Assembly: GCF_900582195.1 (NCBI RefSeq)
Contig: NZ_UTHA01000129.1
Coordinates: 1 to 64,000 of the forward strand
Source: Pseudomonas viridiflava
GTDB lineage: Bacteria; Pseudomonadota; Gammaproteobacteria; Pseudomonadales; Pseudomonadaceae
Length of the DNA stretch: 64,000 nt
Direction: 5' to 3'
The position numbers and the translations under genes were made by a program. Below are positions 17,472-25,742 of this stretch, in pieces (the first letter of the stretch is position 1; each line of letters starts with the position of its first letter). The notes under the pieces were generated by a model, which saw only the letters and a list, made by a program, of their open reading frames with translations, made no database searches and was not told the DNA's origin.

Positions 17472-17912
17472 TCAATGCCCGAGGCGCTGTGCCCATGAAC
17501 TAACAGCATCTTCAATCAATGCATGGGCATGAATAAAAGCGGCCTTGCCTTGACGATACGGGTCCTGTATTTCGCGCTCGCTCTGCCACTTGCCGAGCAG
17601 AAACACTTTGCCTCTGGCGTGAGAGGCAATCTTCAGTACTTGATTAACATGCTGTTTTTCCATGACCAGAATCAGGTCTGAGTCATTGACGATGTCCGCG
17701 GTCAGTTGCCGTGCCTTGAATGTTTCGGCGCTGTGCCCATGGTCTTCGAGAACTTGCCGGGCCGAAGCCTCGACCCCTTCACCGACACGGGCGGCAAGGC
17801 CTGCGGACGCCACCGTGATGGCCGAGGAACCCAGCGCATTACGCAACAACAGTTCTGCCGTCGGACTTCGGCATATATTGCCAACGCAGACAACGAGGAT
17901 CTTTCTGAACAA
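17472..17912 (-). CDS. wzb: Low-molecular-weight protein tyrosine phosphatase, Wzb-like
   Basis: A 146-residue cytoplasmic phosphatase. The P-loop CX5R-S (Cys9 to Arg15-Ser16, CVGNICRS) and the general-acid DPY motif (117-119) are intact. A frame open to an ATG at 17960 would add 16 poorly fitting residues; the TTG at 17912 has GGAAAG 7 bases upstream and gives the canonical MFRKILVVCVGNICRSP, so it is chosen. It should dephosphorylate the tyrosine tail of the Wzc protein encoded immediately downstream; cycling of that phosphorylation is needed for high-mass polymer. First gene of the minus-strand assembly operon. Confidence 0.92.
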   Translation of the reverse strand: MFRKILVVCVGNICRSPTAELLLRNALGSSAITVASAGLAARVGEGVEASARQVLEDHGHSAETFKARQLTADIVNDSDLILVMEKQHVNQVLKIASHARGKVFLLGKWQSEREIQDPYRQGKAAFIHAHALIEDAVSSWAQRLGH

Positions 17913-18065
17913 GGTTTTACTTTCCTGTGTAATGTCAAACGGCCAACATCCCGAGAGCATTCGAATGAACCCTCAAGATCTTCCTGCACTCAGAAATAGA
18001 TTCGCCCTGTTAGTACTGCAACATTAAGTACCACAGCGTTTAAATGCCCCCAACCACTATTAGCG

Positions 18066-18116
18066 GACTAAAAATAACTGTGATTTTCGAGCGATTGTTT
18101 TCCGACAAAAAATAAC
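18066..18116 (-). promoter_or_regulatory. Shared EPS-locus motif, copies 3 and 4 (wzb/hydrolase divergent promoter)
   Basis: Exact GACTAAAAATAAC at 18066-18078 and the variant GACAAAAAATAAC at 18104-18116, 38 bp apart. They lie 154 and 192 bp upstream of the wzb start and 128 and 90 bp upstream of the hydrolase start. The whole gap (17913-18205) is AT-rich and must hold both divergent promoters; I cannot assign -10/-35 boxes with confidence. Confidence 0.55.
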
Positions 18117-18205
18117 ATTCGTGCACTAAGTGACATCACCTCACTCGAAAATTGAGCAACGAGATCATTTATTCGCAGTTGTCACTTCTCTTCGGGAGAG
18201 CAGAC

Positions 18206-19162
18206 ATGAAAACAACACATCTCAAAAAACTCGGCGCATTGGCACTGGTGATGGCCGGGGCTACGACTCAGCTTCACGCCAGCGAACTGTTTCCCAACCT
18301 TCCAGCCAAGAACATCGGCGTACAAGTGAAGATCCAGAACTTCACGGCCGCCGACGCCGCGCAGATCAAATCGGCCGGCTTCGGTTTTGTCCGCTTCGGC
18401 GTGTGGAGCGACAGCCTGACGGCCAAGACGTATCAGAAACAGGTCAGCGATGCCTTTGCGGCGGCGCAATCTGCGGGCCTGCCGGTGTTGCTGACAGTCC
18501 GCGCGATCAAGGCGTTACCCGCCACATCGAGCGCCGAGCTGACCACTGCCGGTGAAGGCTTCGCTAAAGCCGTGACGGGGCTGCAACAGTCGTACAGCGC
18601 GCAACTGATAGCGATCGAGTTATGGAATGAACCGGATCTGGAAACTTACTGGCCGACGCGCAATTTCGACACCACGTTTGTGCCGTTCATGAGCGGCGTG
18701 TGCAAGGCGCTGCAACAACAGCCGCTGTCAACGCCAGTGGTCGGTTACGGCTTCGCCCGCCCGCCTAGCGCAGGCTCGGCTTCGACCGTGGCGCTGAACC
18801 GCATCGTCAGCGACTACCCCAAATGCCTGAACGCCGTGTCCTATCACCCCTATGGCATGACCGCCACGCAGATCAGCAATGCGCAAAACTTCATTCAGCA
18901 GAACTTCCATGTGCCGGGGGTCATCAGTGAATGGGGGGTTTCGGCGCTCGCCTCCAATGGCGGGCCTGAAGGCCAGGCGAGCAAGATCAACGCGTTTATC
19001 GGCGATGTTAAAAAGCTCAATATTCCGCTGACCTCCATTTATGAATGGAGAAACAGTGATTCGGGCAGTAACGATCGCGAGAAGAACTTCGGCCTGCTCA
19101 CTTCGGATGGCCAGCCGAAACCGGCGCGCATGTCGGTCGAAGCGTTGTTGAACGCCCAGTAA
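18206..19162 (+). CDS. Secreted clan GH-A glycoside hydrolase (PslG-like role)
   Basis: A 318-residue secreted enzyme. The frame is open from 18152, but the ATG at 18206 follows GGGAGAG by 5 bases and begins a proper signal peptide (residues 1-26, ending LHASE). The TIM-barrel signs are WNEP (acid/base Glu142) and SEWG (nucleophile Glu242), 100 residues apart, as in families GH5/GH39. P. aeruginosa PslG, a GH39 enzyme in the Psl locus, is a functional parallel: polymer trimming or release in the periplasm. The gene is divergent from wzb and shares its motif-rich promoter region. Family-level assignment between GH5 and GH39 is not certain. Confidence 0.8.
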   Translation: MKTTHLKKLGALALVMAGATTQLHASELFPNLPAKNIGVQVKIQNFTAADAAQIKSAGFGFVRFGVWSDSLTAKTYQKQVSDAFAAAQSAGLPVLLTVRAIKALPATSSAELTTAGEGFAKAVTGLQQSYSAQLIAIELWNEPDLETYWPTRNFDTTFVPFMSGVCKALQQQPLSTPVVGYGFARPPSAGSASTVALNRIVSDYPKCLNAVSYHPYGMTATQISNAQNFIQQNFHVPGVISEWGVSALASNGGPEGQASKINAFIGDVKKLNIPLTSIYEWRNSDSGSNDREKNFGLLTSDGQPKPARMSVEALLNAQ

Positions 19163-19170
19163 CACATGTA

Positions 19171-19205
19171 CAACCGGCCTGTACGCAGGTCGGTTGCTTT
19201 GAACC
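19171..19205 (+). terminator. Hairpin after the glycoside hydrolase gene
   Basis: An 11-bp stem (19171-19181 with 19186-19196, one G:U pair, loop TACG) starts 8 bp after the stop codon and is followed by a weak T run (CTTTG). A probable intrinsic terminator that closes the EPS locus. The rest of the gap to tal shows nothing else I can name. Confidence 0.55.
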
Positions 19206-19364
19206 TGTTGGCTGTTTTGGCATCGTATTCATCGATACCCCGCCCCGCCTTTCAAACAATTGTTTTCAGGTTGTTGCCGCAGGGGCCATCGATACACGCA
19301 CCTACCCTTGAGTGGCTGTCAGCGCTCGGGTAATGTCATCAGACCCATAGGACAGAGCACGCCC

Positions 19365-20291
19365 ATGACTTCCAAGCTGGAACAACTCAAACAATTCACC
19401 ACCGTGGTTGCCGACACCGGCGACTTCGAAGCGATCGCCCGGGTCAAACCGGTCGACGCCACCACCAACCCGTCCCTGCTGCTCAAAGCGGCAGCCATTC
19501 CGGCCTACGCCGAACTGCTGAACGCCTGCGTCAGCGACTGCAAGGGCGATGTCGGCCTGGCCAGCGACCGTTTCGGCGTTGCGGTCGGCCAGGAAATTCT
19601 CAAAGTGATCCCGGGCCGTATCTCCACTGAAGTGGATGCGCGCCTGTCGTTCGACAAGGATGCCGTGCTCAAACGTGCACATCGCTTGATCGAGCTGTAC
19701 GACAAGGCCGGCGTTGGCCGTGACCGCGTACTGATCAAGATCGCCTCGACCTGGGAAGGCATCCGCGCCGCCGAAGTGCTAGAGAAGGAAAGCATCCAGA
19801 CCAACCTGACCCTGCTGTTCTCCTTCGCTCAGGCCGCTGCCTGCGCTGACGCCGGTGTATTCCTGATTTCGCCATTCGTGGGCCGTATCTACGACTGGTA
19901 CAAGAAGGCCAACGGCAACGACTACACCGGTGCCGATGATCCGGGCGTACAGTCGGTGACGCGCATCTACAACTACTACAAGTCCAATGACTACAAGACC
20001 GTGGTCATGGGCGCGAGCTTCCGCAACCTCAATCAGATCGAGCAACTGGCCGGCTGCGACCGCCTGACCATCAGCCCGGACCTGATCGACAAACTGGCGG
20101 CCGATACCGGCAAGCTGGAGCGCAAACTGGCACCGGGCAACGCCGGCGAAGCCCGTCTGAGTCTCAACGAAGCGCAATTCCGCTGGTTGTCCAACGAAGA
20201 TGCGATGGCCACCGAGAAACTGGCTGAGGGCATTCGTCAGTTTGCCCGCGACCAGGAGAAGCTTGAGGCGCTGTTGCAGGCCAAGCTGTGA
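19365..20291 (+). CDS. tal: Transaldolase
   Basis: A 308-residue transaldolase B-type enzyme of the non-oxidative pentose phosphate pathway; it transfers a dihydroxyacetone unit from sedoheptulose-7-phosphate to glyceraldehyde-3-phosphate. The [12 protein letters not shown] motif (31-42) and the Schiff-base lysine Lys125 (RVLIKIAST) are present. The frame is open from 19260, but [12 protein letters not shown] at 19365 is the normal start. Length is slightly under E. coli TalB (317). Monocistronic, followed by a strong terminator. Confidence 0.95.
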   Translation: MTSKLEQLKQFTTVVADTGDFEAIARVKPVDATTNPSLLLKAAAIPAYAELLNACVSDCKGDVGLASDRFGVAVGQEILKVIPGRISTEVDARLSFDKDAVLKRAHRLIELYDKAGVGRDRVLIKIASTWEGIRAAEVLEKESIQTNLTLLFSFAQAAACADAGVFLISPFVGRIYDWYKKANGNDYTGADDPGVQSVTRIYNYYKSNDYKTVVMGASFRNLNQIEQLAGCDRLTISPDLIDKLAADTGKLERKLAPGNAGEARLSLNEAQFRWLSNEDAMATEKLAEGIRQFARDQEKLEALLQAKL

Positions 20292-20312
20292 TTTGAGTGG
20301 GTGAAATGCAAA

Positions 20313-20345
20313 AAGGGCGAACCTTCACAGGTTCGCCCTTTTTTA
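20313..20345 (+). terminator. Intrinsic terminator of tal
   Basis: An 11-bp perfect stem (AAGGGCGAACC at 20313-20323 and its complement at 20330-20340) with a 6-base loop, followed by TTTTAT. Confidence 0.92.
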
Positions 20346-20381
20346 TTCTGCATTGAGAGCCGCGTTGACTGAACTTAAGCC

Positions 20382-20457
20382 TTCGCGAGCAAGCTCGCTC
20401 CCACAAGGGGATTTGTGAACGACGCTGATCCAGTGTGGGAGCGAGCTTGCTCGCGAA
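20382..20457. repeat. REPIN (inverted REP pair)
   Basis: Forward core 20382-20405 and reverse core 20434-20457, between the convergent tal and STAS genes. Confidence 0.9.
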
Positions 20458-20489
20458 GAGGCCAGCCCAGACGACATCACTGCATGAGA

Positions 20490-20972
20490 TCAATGCCGCT
20501 CGAGGGCATTCACCAGGTCATGGAACGCTTCACGATTGGAATCGTTCAGGCCCATGAGGATCTTGTGCGCTTCGAGCACCTTGATCCGCACCACTTCTTC
20601 CGACTGGTCCTGATCCGGCAAGTCGTCCAGGCACTCCGGGCATGGCACCGGGTGGTTGACGATGTTGAACACCTGCTCGAAACCCATCGATTGCAACAGA
20701 CGCGTGATGTCTTCGTGGGTGGTGACGACGGTCGGCAGCAGCCCGACCTTCTGCCGCGACAGGATCGACAGTTTGGCCAGCAGGCCCAACGTCGTGCTGT
20801 CGATGCTGCGGGTTTCGGTCAAATCGATCACGATCGCGTTGAAATTCAGCGCGGTGAAGATTTTCTCAATAGTCGCATCCAACGCCGAACACAGGGTCAG
20901 GCGAACTTCACCGACGAACTTCAGGACGAAGGTGCCGTCCTGCTCGGCGAACTGGATTCTACCGGTACTCAT
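20490..20972 (-). CDS. STAS-domain anti-sigma factor antagonist
   Basis: A 160-residue protein with an N-terminal STAS domain (about 1-100). The motif SIDSTTLGLL contains Ser59, the expected phosphorylation site of SpoIIAA-type antagonists. The C-terminal 60 residues hold a short acidic/hydrophobic extension with a CPEC pair. Its start overlaps the stop of the PP2C response regulator gene by 1 bp (TAATG). The pair forms a partner-switch output: the regulator dephosphorylates the STAS protein, which then binds or releases a partner. In Pseudomonas the pair is linked with RpoS-type general stress control; that link is knowledge from memory, not visible here. Confidence 0.88.
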   Translation of the reverse strand: MSTGRIQFAEQDGTFVLKFVGEVRLTLCSALDATIEKIFTALNFNAIVIDLTETRSIDSTTLGLLAKLSILSRQKVGLLPTVVTTHEDITRLLQSMGFEQVFNIVNHPVPCPECLDDLPDQDQSEEVVRIKVLEAHKILMGLNDSNREAFHDLVNALERH

Positions 20973-22153
20973 TAAAGATTCCTGCTCAACACCAACAGGG
21001 CGATATCATCCGGCATCTCCCCTAGCGTGGCCAATCCAAACACTTGCCGCAGACCATCCAGGCTGCCGCCCGCCAACTTCACCCGTTGAGGCAAAGCGGC
21101 TTCTTTTTCTTTGAGCGTAGGTTCTGGCAAAAGATCCAGAATGCCATCGGACATCAGCGTCAGGCTGAACGTCGGCGGCAGCTCAAGCACGTGATCTTCG
21201 TAGGTGGCTTCATTGAAGAGGCCCACCGGCAGACCACGCCCTTCGAGATAACGAACACTGTCAGGCGTGTACAACACAGGCAACGGCAGATGGCCGCCGA
21301 TGCTATAGGTCAACAAACCGGTCTCCTCGTCGATGACTCCACCGACCATTGTGACGTGTTTACCCAGCTTACAACTGATCAGCCCCCGGTTGATATGACC
21401 AAGGACTTCCGAAGGCTTGAATTCCGGCAAGGTGCCGTTGCGCTTGGATTCGAACAGCAAGCGCGTGGTCATGAACTTCAACAGCACCGTGACGAACGCT
21501 GAAGAGGCGCCATGCCCGGAAACATCCGCCAGGTAAAAGGCGACCCGGCGATCATCGACACGGAAATAGTCGACAAAATCACCCGACAGGTACAACGACG
21601 GAATGATCTGATGCGCGAACCTGAACTCGTCGATGCTCCACGGGCTTTCCGGCAGCATGTTCATCTGCACCTGGCGACCGGCATTCTGGTCTTCCTGGAG
21701 CAGGTTCAGGCTGGCCTCGAGTTCGCGGTTGGCCTTCTCCAGCTTCTCGCGGTAGCGCTGGTTTTCCACCAGCAGGCGCGCACGATCCAGGGCCCGGCGC
21801 ACAGAATGCTCGAGCACTGCCAGATCTTCGAGAGGCTTGATCAGGTAATCCGCCGCGCCCAGGCGCAGGGCCTCGACCGCGTCGTTCATCACGCCGGCAC
21901 CCGAGACCACGATCACCGGCGTTTGCGGCGATCGCTCGGTCACCTGACGGATCAGTTCGAGACCGCCCATCTGCGGCATGCGCAGATCGCAGATGACCAG
22001 GTCGGGCGTGTCTTGCTCGAATACCTGAAGACCCTGTTGGCCGTTGCTGGCCTGCAGGACGCTGAAACCACTGTCTTCCAAATAGGCCGCGAGGCTCGCG
22101 CGCACTACTTCGTCATCGTCGATTATCAGCAGCGTGGCACTGGTTTTTGGCAT
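20972..22153 (-). CDS. rssB: Response regulator with PP2C-type (SpoIIE-like) phosphatase output
   Basis: A 393-residue cytoplasmic protein. Residues 1-125 are a receiver domain (acidic pocket Asp12-Asp13, phospho-acceptor Asp56 in DLVICDLRMP, Lys106 region DYLIKPL). A coiled linker (about 130-180) leads to a SpoIIE/PP2C phosphatase domain (about 190-390) with the metal-binding GDFVDYF, DVSGHG and MSDG...PDDIALLVL motifs. This is the layout of Pseudomonas RssB, unlike E. coli RssB whose output is an inactive phosphatase fold. It probably acts on the STAS protein encoded just downstream. The gene symbol follows Pseudomonas usage and is given with moderate certainty. Confidence 0.85.
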   Translation of the reverse strand: MPKTSATLLIIDDDEVVRASLAAYLEDSGFSVLQASNGQQGLQVFEQDTPDLVICDLRMPQMGGLELIRQVTERSPQTPVIVVSGAGVMNDAVEALRLGAADYLIKPLEDLAVLEHSVRRALDRARLLVENQRYREKLEKANRELEASLNLLQEDQNAGRQVQMNMLPESPWSIDEFRFAHQIIPSLYLSGDFVDYFRVDDRRVAFYLADVSGHGASSAFVTVLLKFMTTRLLFESKRNGTLPEFKPSEVLGHINRGLISCKLGKHVTMVGGVIDEETGLLTYSIGGHLPLPVLYTPDSVRYLEGRGLPVGLFNEATYEDHVLELPPTFSLTLMSDGILDLLPEPTLKEKEAALPQRVKLAGGSLDGLRQVFGLATLGEMPDDIALLVLSRNL

Positions 22154-22429
22154 GTGGGCAAACGGCGCCAGAATATAGGTTGGCGTAGTTGGCGGGACAT
22201 CAGGCCCTGCGCAGACTACTGGATTCGCTTTCTAGCCTCTCTGCTGCACCGCTTTCGCGCAATGGCTGCAAACGCGGTTACACCAGAGGTGCCCTTCTAA
22301 GGCGCAGACGGTACTCCCATCCGCAGAGCGTTTCAAGCATGCGCCGATGGTCGCTTGACGACTTTACTTGTCAAATCACCGAGAGTTATAAGAACAGCTC
22401 AAACCGTAACCCAATGGAAGGACGAACCT

Positions 22430-22729
22430 ATGAGTCAAACCAGTCGGGACTACAGCGAAAAGCGCGATTTCATCCGCATGCGGGTCGATGCCGATGTCGT
22501 GTTGATTCATGAAGGCGATGAGATTTCAGGGGTGTGCATCGACCTCTCCAGCAGTGGCATGCAGGTTGAAGCGCCGCGCCAGTTCGCGGTCGGCGACCGT
22601 TTGAGCGTACGTATCGACTCCGACCACGCCGCGCTCAGCGGCCTTGAGGCAGAGACCGAAGTGGTTTGGGTCAGGGCACAGGATGGCGGCAGCCAGAAAC
22701 TCGGCCTGACCATTCTGAAAATGAAATAG
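22430..22729 (+). CDS. PilZ-domain protein
   Basis: A 99-residue single PilZ domain, a candidate c-di-GMP effector. Both ligand motifs are intact: RxxxR (Arg12 to Arg16) and DxSxxG (Asp38 to Gly43). The frame is open from 22355, but the ATG at 22430 follows GGAAGGA and yields MSQTSRDYSEKRDF, a standard PilZ start. Monocistronic and followed by a strong terminator. A link to the EPS locus 4 kb away is possible but there is no direct evidence. Confidence 0.9.
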   Translation: MSQTSRDYSEKRDFIRMRVDADVVLIHEGDEISGVCIDLSSSGMQVEAPRQFAVGDRLSVRIDSDHAALSGLEAETEVVWVRAQDGGSQKLGLTILKMK

Positions 22730-22740
22730 CTGCACACAAA

Positions 22741-22775
22741 AAAGGCGACCCTGGGGGTCGCCTTTCTTTTTACCG
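22741..22775. terminator. Intrinsic terminator between pilZ-domain gene and mlaA
   Basis: A 10-bp perfect stem (22741-22750 with 22755-22764), loop CTGG, followed by CTTTTT on the plus strand and preceded by an A run, so it can serve both convergent genes. Confidence 0.9.
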
Positions 22776-22782
22776 GCCGAGA

Positions 22783-23472
22783 TTAAAAATCGTCTTCGAC
22801 CTGGCCATCCTTCACTTTGAACTCGCGGTTCTGCAAGTAAGCGTTGCGGATGAAGGTGTACTTGTCGCCACTGATCAGCTTCTCGCTCGACAGCAGGCTG
22901 GCACGGGTGTCGACGATGTTCAGACCGAAGATCGAGTTACGCGTAGGCACGTGGTCGATGTAGCGGTACATACCGGTGTAGCTGTCGACGTACTTGGAAG
23001 GCGCATCGCGCAATGTGCTCGGCCCCATCAGCGGCAGCATCACGTACGGACCGCTACCTACGCCCCAGTAACCGAGGGTCTGACCGAAGTCTTCGTCGCT
23101 GCGGTTCAGGCCCATCTTGGTGCCGACATCGAAGAAACCGAGCAGGCCGAAAGTGGTGTTGAAGATCAGGCGGGCGGTGTCGACGCCAGCGGCAGCCGGT
23201 TTGGCCTGCAGGATGTTGTTGGCAAGGTTGGTGACGTCACCGACGTTGCGGAACATGTTGTGGATGCCGTCTTCGAGAAACTGCGGCGTGACAAACTCAT
23301 AGCCCTGGGCCAATGGCTTCAGCGCGTAAGTGTCAACGAAGTCATTGAACTGGAAAATCGGGCGGTTGACGCTTTCCCAAGGGTCTTCTTCCGTTGCCGC
23401 CTGAGTGGCGAACGGCGCCAGCAACAGGCCGGCACATACACTTAGCTGAGCGAGCGGATAGCTCCAGCGCAT
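22783..23472 (-). CDS. mlaA: MlaA (VacJ) phospholipid-retention protein
   Basis: A 229-residue MlaA family protein that works with the Mla pathway to remove misplaced phospholipids from the outer leaflet of the outer membrane. The family block DPWESVNRPIFQFNDFVD (residues 30-47) and the GLLGFFDVGTKMGL and DFGQTLGYWGVGSGPY segments are clear. E. coli MlaA is a lipoprotein, but here no good lipobox is seen: Cys13 sits inside the hydrophobic core after SV, and the signal peptide ends ATQAA like a signal peptidase I site. It may be secreted unlipidated. Monocistronic. Confidence 0.9.
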   Translation of the reverse strand: MRWSYPLAQLSVCAGLLLAPFATQAATEEDPWESVNRPIFQFNDFVDTYALKPLAQGYEFVTPQFLEDGIHNMFRNVGDVTNLANNILQAKPAAAGVDTARLIFNTTFGLLGFFDVGTKMGLNRSDEDFGQTLGYWGVGSGPYVMLPLMGPSTLRDAPSKYVDSYTGMYRYIDHVPTRNSIFGLNIVDTRASLLSSEKLISGDKYTFIRNAYLQNREFKVKDGQVEDDF

Positions 23473-23670
23473 AGAAAAACTCCTTGGATGTGTACTGTCG
23501 CGGGCATCGGGGCCCGGGCATTAAGGCCGCTAGTATAAGCGCAAAAGCTCGTTTGGACAGTCGGCCAATTGTGCAAAGTTGTAGGATGCTTCCCACGCCG
23601 CGCTTCACATAGCCGTCACGCAACTGTCACCTGCAATGACTAGCCTTATCGTTATTTCAGGGACGTTGCC

Positions 23671-24291
23671 ATGTCACATGCCGAGATCTTGCCCCTCGCC
23701 GCGCCCGGCCTGACCGCCGTACTGTTCGGACTCAGCGGCTGTCTGGTGGATTTCGGCGCTCGCGCCCGGCAACAGACGATCGCCTTGCCCGAGCATGCCG
23801 AGGCCACACCGGGCGCGCTCGACAGTCTGCACAATTTGCAGCGCCAGCAGATTCCCTGCGCCTGGCTGGATGAACTGTCCCCTGCCCTCGCCCAATCGTT
23901 GTCGGCCTCACTGCCGGCGTGGATCAAGCCCGTGCAATATTCGGCAACAATCAATCCGTGGCCCGCGCCGAATGCCTGCTGGCAAGCCTTGATGGACTTG
24001 AATGTCGCCAGTCTGGACGGCTGCGTGCTGGTCAGTGGTGAACCACGCATGCTGGAGGCCGGCCTGAATGCCGGGCTGTGGACCATCGGCCTCGCCTCCT
24101 GCGGCTCGCTGTGCGGCCTGGCACCCCACGAATGGCAAGCCTTGAGCCAGAAAGAACGCGAACAGTTGCGTGGCAAGGCGACCGTGCAGTTATTCGGGCT
24201 GGGCGTGCATTCGGTGATCGATCATCTGGGCGAACTCGACACTTGCCTGGCAGACATCAGCCTGCGCCGCCTCAAAGGCGAAAAGCCCTGA
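23671..24291 (+). CDS. Degenerate PhnX-like HAD-family protein (predicted non-catalytic)
   Basis: A 206-residue protein. Its C-terminal half (residues 113-206) follows phosphonoacetaldehyde hydrolase (PhnX) closely: MLEAGLNAGLWTIGLA matches the PhnX segment EGRNAGMWTVG..., and SVIDHLGELDTCLADI matches its end. The N-terminus (residues 19-29, FGLSGCLVDFG) lines up with the HAD motif I region DWAGTxVDFG, but the nucleophilic Asp is Gly and its partner is also lost. The metal-binding acid of motif IV (VGDT in PhnX) reads SGEP. The cap domain with the Schiff-base lysine is missing. So it should not hydrolyse phosphonates. A similar gene sits at this place in PAO1 as I recall, which argues for a retained non-enzymatic role. 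Confidence 0.7.
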   Translation: MSHAEILPLAAPGLTAVLFGLSGCLVDFGARARQQTIALPEHAEATPGALDSLHNLQRQQIPCAWLDELSPALAQSLSASLPAWIKPVQYSATINPWPAPNACWQALMDLNVASLDGCVLVSGEPRMLEAGLNAGLWTIGLASCGSLCGLAPHEWQALSQKEREQLRGKATVQLFGLGVHSVIDHLGELDTCLADISLRRLKGEKP

Positions 24292-24399
24292 TCGGGATCA
24301 TGCAGGTTTGTCGCGAGTGGATTAATCTAAAGGTCAGCCATAGACCTTTGGCGCGCGGCTGCGGTCAATGCCAGTGCCTATTGATAAAAGGAAACCACC

Positions 24400-24663
24400 A
24401 TGCCCGCCCAAGAACTGCAAAAACAGCTCGATACCCTGCGCGAGCAGCTGGAGCAGAATCCGCCGCTGTCGGAAGCCGAGCGTGAGGATTTGCATGCGCT
24501 GATGGCGCAGATTGAATCGGAAATCCAACTGGAAGCGGCGACTCAAGACGCCAGCATCGTCGACGGGGTGAATCTGGCAGTGGAGCGTTTCGAAGTCGAA
24601 CACCCGACCATTGCCGGAACCCTGCGCAACATCGTCAATGCGCTGGGCAGCATGGGGATCTGA
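24400..24663 (+). CDS. DUF4404-type small helical protein
   Basis: An 87-residue soluble protein, mostly charged alpha-helix (residues 1-55, heptad-like Leu spacing in LQKQLDTLREQLEQ), ending in a VERFEVEHPTIAGTLRNIVNALGSMGI segment that may pack as a second hairpin. It matches what I recall of DUF4404 proteins. Function unknown. It begins 108 bp after the PhnX-like gene and ends in a strong terminator. Start ATG is preceded by AAAGGAAA. Confidence 0.75.
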   Translation: MPAQELQKQLDTLREQLEQNPPLSEAEREDLHALMAQIESEIQLEAATQDASIVDGVNLAVERFEVEHPTIAGTLRNIVNALGSMGI

Positions 24664-24680
24664 TTCCCCGCCAGACAAAA

Positions 24681-24711
24681 AAGCCCTGCCATCACTGGCA
24701 GGGCTTTTTCA
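24681..24711 (+). terminator. Intrinsic terminator of the DUF4404 gene
   Basis: An 11-bp perfect stem (24681-24691 with 24696-24706), loop TCAC, then TTT. Confidence 0.92.
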
Positions 24712-24736
24712 TTTCCGGACTTGAAACACACTTCCC

Positions 24737-24826
24737 TGTGGGAGCGAGCTTGCTCACGAATGCGATGGAACATTCAATGATGATGGGGACTGACACGACG
24801 CCTTCGCGAGCAAGCTCGCTCCCACA
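24737..24826. repeat. REPIN (diverging REP pair)
   Basis: Reverse core 24737-24760 (one mismatch, TCACGAA) and forward core 24803-24826, between the convergent DUF4404 and queF genes. The pair is in the opposite order to most others in the window. Confidence 0.88.
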
Positions 24827-24850
24827 TTGGATATCGCACATTCTGGATCT

Positions 24851-25681
24851 TTATTGGCGCACCAGGCGATGGTTCGGCAGCTGTACGCTTTCAGTGCTGC
24901 GATACGGGTTGATGTCCAGACCGCCACGACGCACGTAACGGGCAAATACCGTCAGTTTTTCTGGTTTCAGAAGACGCTGCAGATCAAGAAAAATCCGCTC
25001 CACACACTGCTCATGGAAGTCCGAGTGCTGGCGGAAGCTGACGATGTATTCCAGCAAGCTCGCATGATCCAGCGCTGAACCACGATATTCCACCACCACC
25101 GTGCCCCAGTCCGGCTGACTGGTCACCGGGCAATTGGACTTGAGCAGATGGCTATACACCGTCTCCTCGACAATCCGCGAATCATCGCAACGCAGCAGTT
25201 CCGGGCGCGGATGTTCATAGTTGCTGACGCTGATATCCAGATCGTCGATGCACACCCCCGGCAACGCCACAACGCCTTCCGCTTCAACGTCCTTCAGGCT
25301 GCGAACCCGCACGCCGACCGGCTTGCCGGCGGCGGCAGACAAATCCTTGACCAGGGTCGCTTCCAGGGACGCGACGTCGGCAAACGCTGTCTGGTTCAGC
25401 GAGTTGAGATAGAGCTTGAACGACTTCGACTCGATGATGTTCGGCGAGTCCGCCGGAATGCTGAATTCGCCGATCGCCACCACCGGCTTACCCGACGGCA
25501 GCAGCCACGACAGCTCGAAGCAGTTCCAGAAATCCACACCTTTATACGGCAAGGTGTCGGCGGTCAGGCCCAGCTCGGCCCATTTCGCGGTGCGCGGAAT
25601 CGGGAACAGCAGGGACGGCGTGTACGTGGCGATGTATTCGCTGGATTTGCCCAGCGGCGAGTGTTCGGCTGCGGGATGCAT
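24851..25681 (-). CDS. queF: NADPH-dependent 7-cyano-7-deazaguanine reductase
   Basis: A 276-residue bimodular (E. coli-type) QueF of the tunnelling fold superfamily; it reduces preQ0 to preQ1 in queuosine synthesis. The N-terminal half holds the [13 protein letters not shown] substrate motif (84-96); the C-terminal half holds the catalytic [12 protein letters not shown] motif with Cys184 (thioimide) and Asp191. Length is normal. Start at 25681 is the first in-frame Met. Monocistronic, 61 bp downstream of the cupredoxin gene. Confidence 0.95.
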   Translation of the reverse strand: MHPAAEHSPLGKSSEYIATYTPSLLFPIPRTAKWAELGLTADTLPYKGVDFWNCFELSWLLPSGKPVVAIGEFSIPADSPNIIESKSFKLYLNSLNQTAFADVASLEATLVKDLSAAAGKPVGVRVRSLKDVEAEGVVALPGVCIDDLDISVSNYEHPRPELLRCDDSRIVEETVYSHLLKSNCPVTSQPDWGTVVVEYRGSALDHASLLEYIVSFRQHSDFHEQCVERIFLDLQRLLKPEKLTVFARYVRRGGLDINPYRSTESVQLPNHRLVRQ

Positions 25682-25742
25682 GGCGGAAACCTGACTGAAG
25701 AATCAGCGGATTCTACCAGCCTTTGCCCGCGCCTTTGAGTGC

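Noticed and set aside
17985..18020. Possible sigma-54 promoter (TGGTAC...TTGCA on the minus strand) upstream of wzb
   Set aside because: The spacing between the GG and GC pairs is 11 instead of 10 bases and the -24 box departs from consensus.
23650..23662. GTTATTTCAGGG near the PhnX-like gene as a fifth copy of the EPS motif
   Set aside because: It departs from the motif at the conserved GTC end and is not 150-200 bp from a start; chance similarity.
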